A DNA stretch of 64,000 nt, from assembly GCA_014529385.2 (NCBI GenBank), contig CM043954.1, positions 99,222,747 to 99,286,746 of the forward strand. The letters run 5' to 3'. Positions 20,338 through 31,455 of the stretch are shown here, piece by piece. Both the position numbers and the translations under genes were made by a program. Under the pieces are notes generated by a model, which was given only the letters and a program-made list of their open reading frames with translations, ran no database searches and was not told the DNA's origin. This DNA comes from Adiantum capillus-veneris (Eukaryota; Streptophyta; Polypodiopsida; Polypodiales; Pteridaceae). Each line of letters opens with the position of its first letter. Positions within the stretch are counted from its first letter, which is position 1.

Positions 20338-21296
20338 AATCTCCTCTTGTTGAGCTTGAGAAACTCTATAAGGAGGTTTGTTAGGTGGTGAACTTCCTGG
20401 AAGAAGTTCAATTGCATGGTCATCATTACCTCGTTTAGGAGGTAGCTCACAAGGGATGTCGTCTCGTCAATAAAAACATCTTGAAACCCCTTGAGAAAAT
20501 TGGATAACTCTAATTCCTTTTGGTTGCTTTTATTTTCTTTTGCTAAAGCATTAGGTTCGTTTTGAAAATCTTTAACAAAAATCATGTACACGGAAATAGA
20601 GCTCTTTATTGACTTGTTGAAAGCTGGTGTATGTACAATGGGGATAGTGTTACCCATTTCCTTAGCATCTATATACATGTCTTTTTCCCTGAACTTAAAG
20701 GAGATTCTCCTTTCAGGAAATTTAACAATTGTAGCCAGGCGGTCAAACCATGGTGCCCCTAGGATTACATCCTCATGCTTGAGAGGAGAGATAAAGAAGT
20801 CCTCTTTGTCCACATAGCCTTGGACATGAAGCCTCAATTTCCCGATTAAGGGAGTGACTGAAGCTGCTTGCCCCTTGAAGGCACTGTCTGCGGGTAGGAC
20901 ATCTCCCATCTCGTAGGCTTGGATGCCTAGCTTGGTGGCCAACTCTATAGATATAAAATTGTGAGTAGAACCAGGGTCAAAGAGAATAAAAGCATCATGT
21001 TCTCTTACCTTTCCCCAAGCATGGCATAAAGGATATCCTTTGTGGTGATTTTGGTGAGTCTCCTCCTCTTGGATTTTAACCAAGGAAGCTCTAGGAGGAT
21101 CTTGGCGGTTGTTTTTTTTGGGACAAGCGCGGTACGCATGCCCTTGTTCGCCGCACTTGAAACACCGGTTATCCTTGCGATAACGCTCAAGCTCTTCAGG
21201 AGAGAGTTTTTTTTCCTTTGTAAACTCCCTTCTCTTTAGCTTTGTTGGAGTTACCCTTAGGAGACTTTTGGACATTGTCCTTCCCCTTAGGCTCAT
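20316..21296 (-). pseudogene. pol: gypsy-B nucleocapsid zinc knuckle and aspartic protease
   Basis: Residues 45-58 form a CCHC knuckle, CFKCGEQGHAYRAC, which binds element RNA. The retropepsin active site is at 107-116 as FDPGSTHNFI, where family members usually have D-S/T-G. The Pro substitution may weaken activity. The flap and the DVILGAPWF motif, an Ile-Leu-Gly block typical of gypsy proteases, follow. The protein then leads to the RT linker and changes frame near 20450. It overlaps the end of gag in another frame, indicating a frameshift mutation. Confidence 0.88.
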
Positions 21297-22583
21297 TGGA
21301 ACCCTTGTTTTCCGTGGGCTTATTATTTCTTTTAGCCCCCGTTTGGAAATTGATTCGAGAGGCCACCATAGTATGGTGTATTACCGCCGATATGGTACGT
21401 GGCCTTTGGGAGTTGACATACTCCGCCATTTCTTCGGTTAAGCCCGCACAAAATTGTTGCTTTTGCTCTCCAAAATCCAACTTTTTGAAGAGAGTGGCTT
21501 TGAGTTGTAGGTCCCAAAACTTGTCTACATATTTGTGGATGGATTCATAGGGAGAGAGCTTTAAGCTTCGCCATTCGGTGAGTACTTTGTCTTTGGCATC
21601 GTGGCCAAAAACTGCTTCATAATGGAAGCTCTTAAAGCTTTCCATGTTCGTGGAGCTTCACCGTTGGCTCGTAGGCTAGACCACCATTGCCTGTTGGACT
21701 TTTGAAAGTGCATAGCTACATGGCGTAGCTTAGAGGACTCTGGGAAACCCTCATCTCCAAACGCCGCATCAATCTGTTGGATAAAGGCCAAGACTTTGTT
21801 CGTAGCACCAAAGGTGCCATCATAGGTAAGGAAAGAGATGCTCTTCCCTCCCTCTTTGAACTTCTTTAGCTTGGATGACCTCTTCCATGCTGCATAGGAT
21901 TTCCTATGGCCTCTTCTTTTTGATGGTTCAAAGGTTGCACCATCACTTTCTTTAGAAGGTGAAGAATTTGAAGAAGGTGGAGAAGAGGGTGACCTCTTTC
22001 TCACCTTTTTCTTGTCTTGATCTTCGTCATCTTCACCATCACTTTCATAAGAGGAAGAGGATGAAGAAGATGGAGAAGAGGCTGTCCTCTTTCTCGCCTT
22101 TTTCTTCTCTTTCTTTTTATCATCCCTCTTTGAATTATGGTGTGGAGAAGAGTGTGATGGTCTTCTCCGCTTTGGTTGTGATGGAGAGTGTTTAGCCCGC
22201 CGAGGTGGTGGGCGACTCACTTCTTTCTCGTTCCTTCGGTAGAGGCTCTTGAGTTCTCCTTTGGGAAGGAGATGCATCATCAAGAAGTAAATTCTTGAGC
22301 CCTTCGTATGGATTCTCTTCTTCTTCCCGAATTGGAGAGAGACCTCTTTTGGGAGTCTCACAAGGAGGCTTCCTAGGTGTTCTCTCATCATGGTGATGAG
22401 CTTGGAGAATCCCATGAGCCGGAGCTGCCGTTGCACTTCACTTTGGAGAGATGGATTGCCCATGGCTTGTTGAAGCCTAGAAACAAGATAGTTAACAAGC
22501 ATCGGACCATCCTTAGTAGCTTGCTCATTAGCAAAATCAAAGTTATTAACATTAATTTCACTCTCTTTACTATTGTCAACCAT
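21196..22583 (-). pseudogene. gag: gypsy-B gag (frameshifted)
   Basis: The start Met is at 22583, beginning MVDNSKESEINVNNFDF. A basic and serine-rich stretch (KRDDKKKEKKKARKR, SPSSSSSSSY) follows, then a gag capsid core: FLTYDGTFGATNKVLAFIQQID, LRHVAMHFQKSNRQWWSSLR and WKALRASIMKQF. That frame stops at 21561. Capsid homology continues in the frame 21645-21196 with LTEWRSLKLSPYESIHKYVDKFWDL. The charged Ser/Lys insert is unusual for plant gypsy gag and may be a family trait; it is trimmed in gypsy-A. Confidence 0.9.
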
Positions 22584-22987
22584 TCTAACAACTTTCAGGT
22601 GTAAAATTTTTAGGTGTTCTTTGGCACTTCAAGCCCTAGTTGCTACTCCTCTTTACCCCTTTAGAAAAAACACTCAAGCTAATGTACCCGTGGCTCGAAT
22701 ACCATTAATTGCAAGGAATAGAAGAGAGGGTCTTTCAACACCAAAACAGCACCGGCTCCTGTCAAGATTCTAATAGCTCAATAGTGGTTAAGCTGTAGGC
22801 AAGCCCCATAGGACTCCGCTATTAAGACCATAGCTCTCGACGGTGATGCCCCGTTAACTGCCCGAAGGTAGGCGCACTGCAAGGCTGAAAAATCCCTATT
22901 CTACTTACTCACAAGCAATTAATAATACCAACCATTTATAGCTAGCTTGAGGACCTCCCTTCTTGAGCAAGAAAAGAGAAACCTTGT

Positions 22988-22999
22988 GCTCTGATACCA
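22988..22999 (-). other. Primer-binding site of gypsy-B
   Basis: The - strand reads TGGTATCAGAGC, one base inside the 5' LTR edge at 23001, complementary to initiator Met tRNA. It is identical to the site in gypsy-A. Confidence 0.9.
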
Positions 23000-23000
23000 A

Positions 23001-24495
23001 TGTAACATTTAATGGCCTAAAAACTTGTGTGTAGCGGAAATTAGCATCAACATAGTGGGCATTTCATTAGAATAGATTCCTAATGAGAATTACAAGAGTG
23101 CTTGGGTGGAGAGAGCAACAAAAATCATAACACCTAGTTAGATAGCATGAACAATACTTTTAAAACAGAGAGAAATTAAGCTATTGACAACAGTTGAGGA
23201 CCGGATTTGCATGGAGCCGGTCCCCCCTCCAAAAGGCTTTGTATTATGGTTTCTCCCATCAAGAGAGACATTGTACAATACAATTCTTTGTGTTTCTTCA
23301 AGACTAGCTAGTGCAATGAAGATGAAAGCTTCATGCACTAAGCAAAACACTTAGCAAACACAACATTAATTATGCCCGGTCTCAGACCCAAGACCTCACA
23401 CACCTTCGAAGATGGTGAGAGCTAGCAGGGTATGAGAGTAGATTGAGAGGAAGAAGGAGTATCTTACGAGAAAGATGTACATCTCCTCACATAATCACTC
23501 ATATTAGCATAGCTTAGCTTAGTAATTAGCATGGTAGAGGAGATGAGCATGCATTGAAGCTTGGCTCTTCGTTGGATTTGCATCACAAATCCAAGAGATG
23601 TTGGTGTAGGACTCCCTTCTCACAAGCTTGGAGTAGGTGGTAAGCTTTCCATTAAAGCTTGAGAAGGAGAGAGAGTCTTCTTTTTTTCACACATGGGATT
23701 GTGTGAGTGTGTGTGTGATAATGCCTTGCAAAAATCAGCCCCCTCTCTCTCTTGGGTGAGCCCCCTTGCTATTTGCTCTTGCTGTCCTCCCATTGGACCT
23801 CCCTAGAGCTAGCCAATGACAATTAAGCAGCATAAGTGATAGCCTTCTGACATGGATCCCCCTTTCCCCTTTTGTGAGAGCTTAAGGTAATTTAATAATT
23901 CAACTAAACTATCATTGTACCCCTTTGCCTCCTGGCCAATAGGAATCAGGCAAGCCATTGGGCTGCTGAATGCTCATTGGACAACTTGGGAGATTGTCCA
24001 ATAGTCTTCTAGAGGACTTAATTCTCATTGGTTCTTTTATTAAGTGTTTTTAAACTAATTAAACTAGATTTACTCTAGCCTAATTCTCATTGGTCCACCT
24101 CCAAGGGCATCCAATAGAAATTGGGTACACCTTGTGGGCATCTCGGCTAGGGACCTGACATGTGTCCCTCATTCCCTTTGTGTAAAGGGAGCTTGTGTGT
24201 GTGTGTGTGTGTGGCTTTCTCTCTCATCCCCTACCTGCAAGGCTCGCCCCCTCCTAAGTAGGGATTGCAAAAGACTTTTTTGTACACACACAAAGCATCC
24301 AATTCCCCTAGGGTTGACCTTTGGACACAATCTTTGAATTTTGGAACCTTAGCATTTTGGAAGTCTTAATGAGCTGAACCTTAGGGTCTTTTTAGCCCAT
24401 TGTTGCACATGGCTCTTTTGCAGATGCCCCCCCTTTGGATCCCTATTTTCCCTCCTTTGGATCCCTACTGTGGCCGGTCTACTAGCCTTCTCTCT
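23001..24495 (-). repeat. 5' LTR of gypsy-B, truncated at its outer end
   Basis: It aligns with the 3' LTR from TGTAACATTT at 23001 to about 24485, where the match to CTAGCCTT... fades and the last ~120 bp ending TTATGACA are missing. The lost part is the 5' edge (U3 start). It contains a GT microsatellite near 24193-24213. Confidence 0.88.
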
Positions 24496-24663
24496 TTCAA
24501 AAAACTTGAGCGCAGGACGGTGGGCTCCTATTGGGTGCCATGTCAGCACCTTCCTCGCAAGGCGTTTCCCAAAATAGACTTACGGCTACTCATGGGCGCC
24601 AGTTGTGCCATCAGCACGACTACATAGTGCGGCCAAGGTGATCCACCATAGCTATCACACATG

Positions 24664-24724
<61 letters not shown>

Positions 24725-25223
24725 TTTATGTCTCCAAATGGGGGTGCCCACTTTGGCCTTATACAATGCGTGTGCGGCCACTTGTTGTGCATGTGGGACC
24801 AAGTTGGGCACCACGTGGTGGACCCTCATTGATTGAGCTTCAAAATCTTCCCAAGGTGCTCAGAAGGTCACCAAATCTCCTTCAAAAACTTCAAACCCCC
24901 CTCCATTTTTTTCATATCTTTCACAGTCTGCCAATTCTATCCCACAACTTCTATTGCCGGTCCATAATACCCCATTTGCAGAACGGGTCCCCGACCTCGT
25001 CTTTGGCAAGCACCGTCGTTTTTGTGAAATTTTTGGACACCCCAAATGATGCGATCAAAACGGAAAAATTTCATCTGCTACCATGCCGCCTCCTACTTGC
25101 ACCAACTTCAACATGCCATATTTTACTGATCTGGAGTCCATTTGATGTGCTGTAACTTCCAACTAGCTCCATACACTGCATAGAATGCATACATTTCCTA
25201 GAGAGGATCGGATGGAGGGGGCC
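24496..25223. other. No gene seen; includes a (CT)n tract
   Basis: Unidentified sequence between gypsy-B and the 11-kb LTR element. Its last ~200 bp resemble in wording the flank at 36540-36640 (CTGCTACCAT / CTGCCACCATT, TCTGGAGTCCATTTGA / TCTGGAGCCCTTTTGA), so it may be part of another LTR. Confidence 0.4.
24665..24720. repeat. (CT)n microsatellite
   Basis: An uninterrupted CT run of about 56 bp. Confidence 0.97.
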
Positions 25224-26142
25224 TGTTGGGTATTCCATCGTTGCAATAGCTCCAATGACCAACAAAATTATCAATCCAGAGGGATTAGCTACCCGGCTAG
25301 CGCATGGAAACACTCACATGGTTAGTGAGCTAATCGTGGCAACACAAATGGTTAACTCTATGAGGTGAGCTTCTCGGCCTATGGAGGAGCAAAGCCGCAA
25401 TGAAGGGCAATCTTCATATCCACTTTTCTCCACCTCCAATCAACACAATCACACACACTACGATTGCAAGACGCACACAACACTAATCCTATCATGCAAC
25501 ACACTAATCACAAGCACACACACATAGATCTATCGAGCACCACACTCCAATCAAACCTACATACACACACAAGCAAAAGAGGGCAATCACACAAGATTAG
25601 AGAGGGATTAACCAATAATTAGTTAAGATCTAGTTAATCTAAGCATCATAGGCAATCATAAAAGGTAAGAGAGAGGCATAGTGAGAGAGAATGAATCATT
25701 GATTAGTGTTAATCAAGTCTCATGAGCAAGAAGAAGCTGAAGGACTCCATAGACACACACCTCAAGAGCTCTCACCAAAGAGTGCTCTCAACAATTGCCC
25801 TGAGAACCCTAATTTATTTTACACTCTGCCTTATATACCTAGGTTAAAAATATGCAATGTCCGGGCGCCCAAGGTCTTTAGGACTCACCACTTACCGAAC
25901 TATAGCCTATGCACAATAAGTGACCTATTCTTTACAACTTGGAACTCCCATTGAGTCCGTAAACATTAAAATATTACAATGGCTTGAAATGATACGGGAA
26001 TTTACAATACGTGACCATTTTGGAAAAACATGGAAAATGTGTAACTCCAATCTTTACTGCTTCTTTGCATTCATCCTCGATGTGCATTTGTATGTCTTCG
26101 GTTGTTAGCAGCTTCTGTTAACTGACGTTGACTCAGTTAACA
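25224..26142 (-). repeat. 3' LTR of element C
   Basis: It starts TGTTGGGTATTCCATC and ends TGACTCAGTTAACA on the + strand (919 bp) and matches 35367-36314 throughout. The outer U3 end in element orientation forms a palindrome, GTTAACTGA...TCAGTTAAC (about 26117-26141). Confidence 0.92.
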
Positions 26143-26158
26143 TTCTCCCCCTTCCTAG
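26143..26158 (-). other. Polypurine tract of element C
   Basis: The - strand reads CTAGGAAGGGGGAGAA directly before the LTR start TGTTAACTGAG. The related element D has CTAGGAAGTGGGAAA in the same place. Confidence 0.8.
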
Positions 26159-27313
26159 TTTAGTGCCCGTCCTCGGGCAGTGTTGAAAGGTGTCCATGGA
26201 GGCTATGGAAGGTTTTTGATTGGTTGTTGATGGGCTGATTGTCTTTGTTTGTCGTTGGATGTGTTGATGAGGTTAAATTTGTTGCAGCATCTTCATTGGT
26301 CCGAATATGTATGATGTGAGAGATGATGTTGCATTTGTTTGTTGTAATAGCATAATGATGAGGCTGATGTTTATTTATAATAAGTATGTACAAGGGAAGT
26401 AGAATGATGGGGTTCTAAATTAGGGTCGAATACCTGGATGACCAAAGGAAAAAAACCCAGCGGAAAAAAAGTGCCTTTGGGATACGTGCATTATTGGAGT
26501 ACTTATTAGCATGAGAAATATTAATAAAGTACTCAAAGAATTATTTGCTGACTCATATATGGAATTTACAAAGGGAGAAAATATGAAAGGGTAGCATGAT
26601 GGAACATTGATTTTCCTGTTCTAGTCCACTCAAGGTGCATAGGTGGAAGCTAAAAAGAGTGTTTAATGCATTTGTCCAATAATGGGACATCCTATTTATG
26701 CATACACAAAAATGCATGGGAAACAATATGCTGTGCAAGAAAGATTTTGAGGGGTTCTTCAAAAAGATGGTGTAGCTATAAAAACATATAACATGGCTTT
26801 GCAAGCTGGCACCCCTTTAAGAATGGTTTTCGTTGACGAGGATATGTGCTCTCATCTTACTGTGTACTGTGCGTGAGTGTTGGACTCTACTACACTCCAC
26901 CAATTGTAAGTTAATAGACTTCGGCTCTTATGCTCATCTCATCTAGCATGAGCGACATGACTTTAGATATGCTCAACTCTTCCAGCTTGAGCTTAAGCCT
27001 AATAACTATGACTCTTAGCACAAAGTTTAATATGACTTGAAGCTTTGGGACTAATGCTTTGCTCATTTTATGGCTCAGTAGCCCGACTTTGACTATGCCA
27101 AAGAGTGTTTTTTACACCCTGGCGACTTGATTTTTCACATTCTTGTGCTTACTACAAACATTTCTTCACGTAAAAGTAAGCTTGAATCCTCAAAAAGAGG
27201 ATTAGTGAAGGACCAAGTTGGCATTGAAGGTTTCTTTTGCCATACCTGTTTTATTATCTTTGAATCTGCATTCACATTGGTTGTGTTGTCCTTCTTTGAC
27301 TATGAAGACTCCA

Positions 27314-27655
27314 TTATTTGTTTGATTCTCCAATTGGGCCTGTTGTAAGGAGTCTTTGATGTTGTTGTAGGCCTTTGTTCACTGTCGACATTTGGCTTTT
27401 GACTAGGAGCATTGGAAGACTTAGGAATCCAAATCTTTTGATGAACTTTGTAACTCCTTTGTTGACTTTGCTTCGCTTTAGGTCCTGTTGAGTTCTTGAG
27501 ATCTTCATGCAGGTCTGGTGTAGTTGCAGCTGGCTTTTGGTTGACTGGTAGCCAAATCTTTGTATAGCCTGTGTAGAATCAATGTCCAAGAGGAAGATTC
27601 TTTGAGATCCGTCTCTTTTCTGTATCCTCTTGAGAGTTGTGGTTGACTTTACCAT
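27314..27655 (-). pseudogene. Element C C-terminal coding remnant, function unknown
   Basis: A 113-residue open segment, Lys/Gln/Thr-rich, without a recognisable domain. Upstream fragments such as FVKVNDPIWIKDRKS lie in other frames. It follows the protease-like region and probably belongs to the same broken polyprotein. Confidence 0.35.
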
Positions 27656-28189
27656 CTTTCAATGTTGCTTTTTTGTTAACCTGCTCCTAGGACATTGTCG
27701 AGGTTGATACCTTGTGGGTCTTCTTTCCCGGGAGGGACTTGAAGTTACTTCATATGCTCTAACCTGCAATTTTGGTACCCATTTCTGTCTATTACCTCCA
27801 TAATACTCCTCTTCCTTTAAGATCCACTATGATGCTATCCATCCCATGTGTTTGTCGTTCAATGTTGATTTCCTATCCTTAATCCAAATCGGATCATTGA
27901 CTTTGACGAAATTGCTCGGAACAAACACTTGCTTGACTTTCCTTTGCTTTCTTGAGTACTTTGGCTGATATATATTTACTTTTCTGGGTGTCTCCTGAGA
28001 GGGTTCAGTTAGGTCAGCAATTGACTTGAAGTTTTGAAAGCTTGACTAGCTTGAAGAAGCTGATCCATGAGGGTTCTTTGATGTAGAGGCATATAATGTC
28101 ACACCTTCTTTGCTAATCAATGGAGGGTCCACTTTAGCTTTACCTTTGTCTGCAAGATTTTTCTTTCATTCTTGTGACTTCTGCAACTC

Positions 28190-28506
28190 CGAATCTAGCA
28201 TTAATAATACTTGTAAATGTTGTCGGCTACCTCTTGCAAAAGAGAGTATTAGCATTTTATCTTCTTTGTAGGCCTTGTGTTGGTCTAACCACTAATGTCC
28301 AATGATGACATCGCAAGCATTTCCTTTGAAGGCTTCACCTGAAACTTTACCTGGTCTTCATGATTTTGGATGCTAAGGGTAGCAGCCATCTCTTTTTGAC
28401 ATGTAGCCTTACCCATGATTTTTCTGTTACCTGGCTTGTCCTGAGTAATCTCTAGAATACTTTGGATGTTGTTTGCAACCATATTGCAATTTGCTTCATC
28501 TAACAC
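28190..28506 (-). pseudogene. Element C second protease-like segment
   Basis: The - strand frame 28506-28285 reads ATLSIQNHEDQVKFQVKPS, and in the shifted frame GNACDVIIGH, a stop, then WLDQHKAY. This matches the flap-to-Ile-Ile-Gly region of retropepsins (D-V-I-I-G-x-x-W-L-x-x-H). The catalytic D-S/T-G triplet was not located. Broken by a frameshift and a stop. Confidence 0.45.
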
Positions 28507-28733
28507 TTGCTCCTTTTGTACTGCTGAGAACTACAACTATTCTCATTGCTAGTTCTACTGAAGATCTTTTTCCTGACTTTGCCATGGTCTCATCTTGATC
28601 TAACTTTATCTCTATGGAGGGTTTCATCGGTTGATTCAACTACTAGCAATGAGTGATTGATCTTCAGACTTCCTATTGATTCCTGGTTGTCTGCAACCTT
28701 GTTCTTCTTAACTTCTGGTTTTGATGGCATTCT

Positions 28734-29181
28734 CTACTCAATAGCTTCTATGGTTGCTCTTTGTTCTGTTTGATTTGCACTTGCTATTGCCGAATTTGCT
28801 TTAAGCTTTTCTAAAGTTCTGCTCGATGGAGATAAATCATCTTCAATAAGATCTTCCATTTGAATTGTACTTGAGGACTTTGTACTGTCGTCCGTGGGAT
28901 CATTGTTGGTCTTCATTCTTGGCTGTCTGTGATGACTCTATCATGTTTACATTTCGTATCTCTGACATCTTCTGAGACATTGGCATTCCCATGACGTTGT
29001 CATCTGGCATATCTTTTGCTGTGATCACATGGAATTGAGCTATGATGATCTGTGAACTTACTTCAATGGTGGTGGAAATGATTCCCCAGCATTCGGCTCG
29101 TTTGTTTCTTGATATGCTCACAAATTCAGGAGTATATTCCAGCTGTGGTTGGCCACATATTTTCCAAGTGCAAAAAGACAT
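28734..29181 (-). pseudogene. Element C first protease-like segment
   Basis: The frame 29181-28900 contains GIISTTIEVSSQIIIAQFHVI followed by MPDDNVMGMPM, which resembles the beta-strand and Ile-Leu-Gly-Met-Pro block of plant retroelement proteases. No D-S/T-G active site is visible. The next frame (28916-28734) is acidic and serine-rich. The family-level call is inference from these short motifs. Confidence 0.4.
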
Positions 29182-29430
29182 GAGGTTCTTATCTTACTGA
29201 AAATCAAGCTTTACTTCTCTTGACATCTTTTCTTTGTTTTCACCAACAATGTTGCACTTGATCTTCCCAGGATTTCTTTTTGTATTGATTGATTCTATTG
29301 TGGCAGTGTCCTGGGTTGAGCTTTTTCTACATTTTCTTTGCTTTGACCACGTGCTTCAATAAATGTTGGCTCCATTGGTTGTAATACTGCACTATTTTTC
29401 AATTGTTGAGCATTGTCTACTTGCATCTGG

Positions 29431-30070
29431 TTAACCTTTGATCTGAGAAGATCCATTGTACTTTCTGGCAGTATTTGTCTCTTTAGAGGAGATTTTGGTG
29501 ATGACCTTTGTGTATCTTTTTGGACTTACTTCAGTAGGTCCATCCATGTGGGTTTGTACAAGATCATGACCTTGTTGATATTCGCTACCATGTGCATCTT
29601 GATATGCATATGTAAGCTTGGTCACATGTCATTGTTGGTTTTGTCAATTTTTGACTTTGATTGGTGGAGATTAGCTGAAACTTTTGTCCCTGATGATCTT
29701 CATAGAGGTATTTGTCTGCTGCTGATTCTGATGGAACTTGGGTCAATTGTAAACTTCCAACAACCATATGATCTTTCAATGGTTTTTGCTTGGAAGGGGT
29801 CTCTTGGCTAGAGGCTCTAGGACTTCTAATTGGTGTAGCATTTCCTGGTACATAAGATAAACCTAATGGATTTGCAACTCCCCCCTTCCTAGGGTGATCT
29901 CTATAGCCTGCTTCATTGTAAGAGTTCAAAGTTGTTTGGCTCTGTTTTATTCTCACCTTCTGGGATTGTGAAGGTACACTTTGGGTAGCACTGTTGACAT
30001 TTGGCATCTGTAAACCTTCTACATAGTTTCCGTATCTCCTTGAAACATGACAAATTATTCCACAAGTCAA
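29431..30070 (-). pseudogene. Element C central protein segment
   Basis: An open stretch of 161 residues (30070-29585) and a following frame (29625-29431). It is rich in Ser, Gln and basic residues and contains one further copy of the tyrosine motif, KYLYEDHQGQKFQL. No enzyme signature. It continues the frame of the repeat protein upstream. Confidence 0.45.
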
Positions 30071-30640
30071 GCTGTAGATAGCATTGTCTTTTCCCTGATA
30101 TTTGTTATCCCATGGGTCTCCTATGATATGAGCTTCTGTGATTTGAAGACCTAAGGCATCATTTATGCTAGACTCTCGTCTATATCTATGATTGTTTCGA
30201 TCGAAGTATATGCTTGTTTGGTCACAACATCAAAGATTGATTTCCAATGGAGGAGAATTTGGCTCTGAACAAATTTCTGAGTTCACTCGGTTAATATCCT
30301 TCAAATCTAGAGAGGATGGGCTATAATATATTTTTTCCTCTAAAATGAACCATCCTTTTTGATCTATCACTGGATGCACTTCTATGAGTTTGTATGTAGG
30401 CTGTTCAAACACAGGTTGATCCTTTTTGTACAGTTTTCCTTTTTGGTCTACATAGTGTGCATATAAATTATGGGTGCCATACAATGCTAACATCATTCGG
30501 TTTGATGTGTCCCTTAAACTCGTGACTGATTGCACACTTGTGGAATTGGATGCAGAATAATTTGCAAACCTAACAGTTTTTTCCACCTTTGGTGATATCT
30601 CAATACCTTTACTAAATTCATGCAAGAATTTTTTGTTCAT
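30071..30640 (-). pseudogene. Element C repeat protein, second part
   Basis: The open frame 30640-30230 contains LYAHYVDQKGKLYKKD and HPVIDQKGWFIL, and after a stop the frame goes on with SIYFDRNNHRYRRE. All fit the motif Y-x-D-x-x-G-x-x-Y seen upstream. It follows the zinc-knuckle segment. Short beta-hairpin repeats are likely; the ligand is unknown. Confidence 0.5.
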
Positions 30641-30667
30641 AGAATCAATTTTAAGCTTTTCAGGTGT

Positions 30668-31012
30668 CTATGCATCTTTATGTTGACTTTGAACTTGCAG
30701 TGCTTTTACTGGTGCTTCTAATGGTAATGCAGAATCATCTGATTTCATCAAAAGTGACAAGTTAAATGCACTTACATTGAGATTCGCATTTTCGATTTTC
30801 TTTGTATCTTGCTTGGTAGTTGATGTATCCCTGTTGTCTGGATTTCTTGGACAATCTTTAGCAAAATGTCCGCCTTTTCTTCCACAATCTGAGCAATACG
30901 CCATGAGTGGTGGTATTTCAACTGGCTCTATCATGTCAAGCTCTTCCTGAGAAGTTTTTGTTTTTGTGCTTGCCAAATTGTTGGCTTCTTCTTTCAAAAC
31001 ACTGAGCATCAA
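30668..31012 (-). pseudogene. Element C zinc-knuckle segment
   Basis: Contains CSDCGRKGGHFAKDCP, a CCHC knuckle with five residues instead of the usual four before His. This type binds element RNA in gag proteins. The flanks are acidic and Lys/Thr rich. It overlaps the end of the preceding frame by four bases in another frame, so the original gag is probably frameshifted here. Confidence 0.7.
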
Positions 31013-31455
31013 GCTATAGACAGTCTTTGACTTGGTTCTCCAATTAGATTGGCTTCAATTGGTTGATCTGTTGGATCTTGTAATTCTGGTTCTCGACTAT
31101 AGATCTGACCACTGTAATCCATGTACAATGACCCTGATTGCATATGCACCAAATAGATGCTTTGATGGCCTGTGCAGATTTTTGGATAAACACTTGGGTC
31201 AATTTTTTGCACTTCTATCTGCACTTCATCTTTAAGCTTGCAATACCTGGCTCCACTTAAGTCTGTGAACATCTGGGAGTTCTCTGAATCTGGATTTACT
31301 CTCATCAATAGGATCTTGGCTCCCGTGTTGCTTTTGCTGCTCATAAGATACCTATGACCTTCTAAATCTGCATATAACACTTTATCTCCATTGTAGCCAT
31401 AAAGCTGTAAGATTTGCTCTGTTGAACTTGAACTCTTGGCTCGATTTGAGTCCAT
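31009..31455 (-). pseudogene. Element C repeat protein, first part (gag position)
   Basis: The start at 31455 (MDSNRAKSSSSTEQ) is the first Met of the coding region and follows a non-coding leader. The 148 residues contain three to four copies of a tyrosine/aspartate/glycine motif: KVLYADLEGHRYLM, QMFTDLSGARYCK, SLYMDYSGQIYSRE. I do not recognise this as a standard gag capsid fold. It lies where gag should lie, followed by a zinc knuckle, so it probably serves as the structural protein. No signal peptide or membrane segment. Confidence 0.55.

Larger units (their letters stand above)
15717..24495 (-). mobile_element. Near-complete Ty3/gypsy chromovirus-type element (gypsy-B)
   Basis: On the - strand: 5' LTR (24495-23001), Met-tRNA primer site, gag, zinc knuckle and protease, RT, RNase H, integrase, chromodomain-like tail, polypurine tract and 3' LTR (17297-15717). 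The order RT-RNase H-integrase defines Ty3/gypsy. The pol frame is broken by at least four frameshifts or stops, and the outer ~120 bp of the 5' LTR (U3 start) has been lost. The two LTRs remain very similar by eye, so insertion is not ancient. Confidence 0.93.

Noticed and set aside
24661-25155. 164-residue + strand frame starting in the CT repeat
   Set aside because: Starts inside the microsatellite and shows no recognisable domain.
25706-25954. Conserved 82-residue frame, also at 35876
   Set aside because: It lies within the two LTRs of element C and is conserved only because the LTRs are copies of each other.
31009-31455. Bacterial-type cell-wall or choline-binding repeats
   Set aside because: The tyrosine/glycine spacing is only superficially similar, Trp is absent and the context is a plant retroelement.
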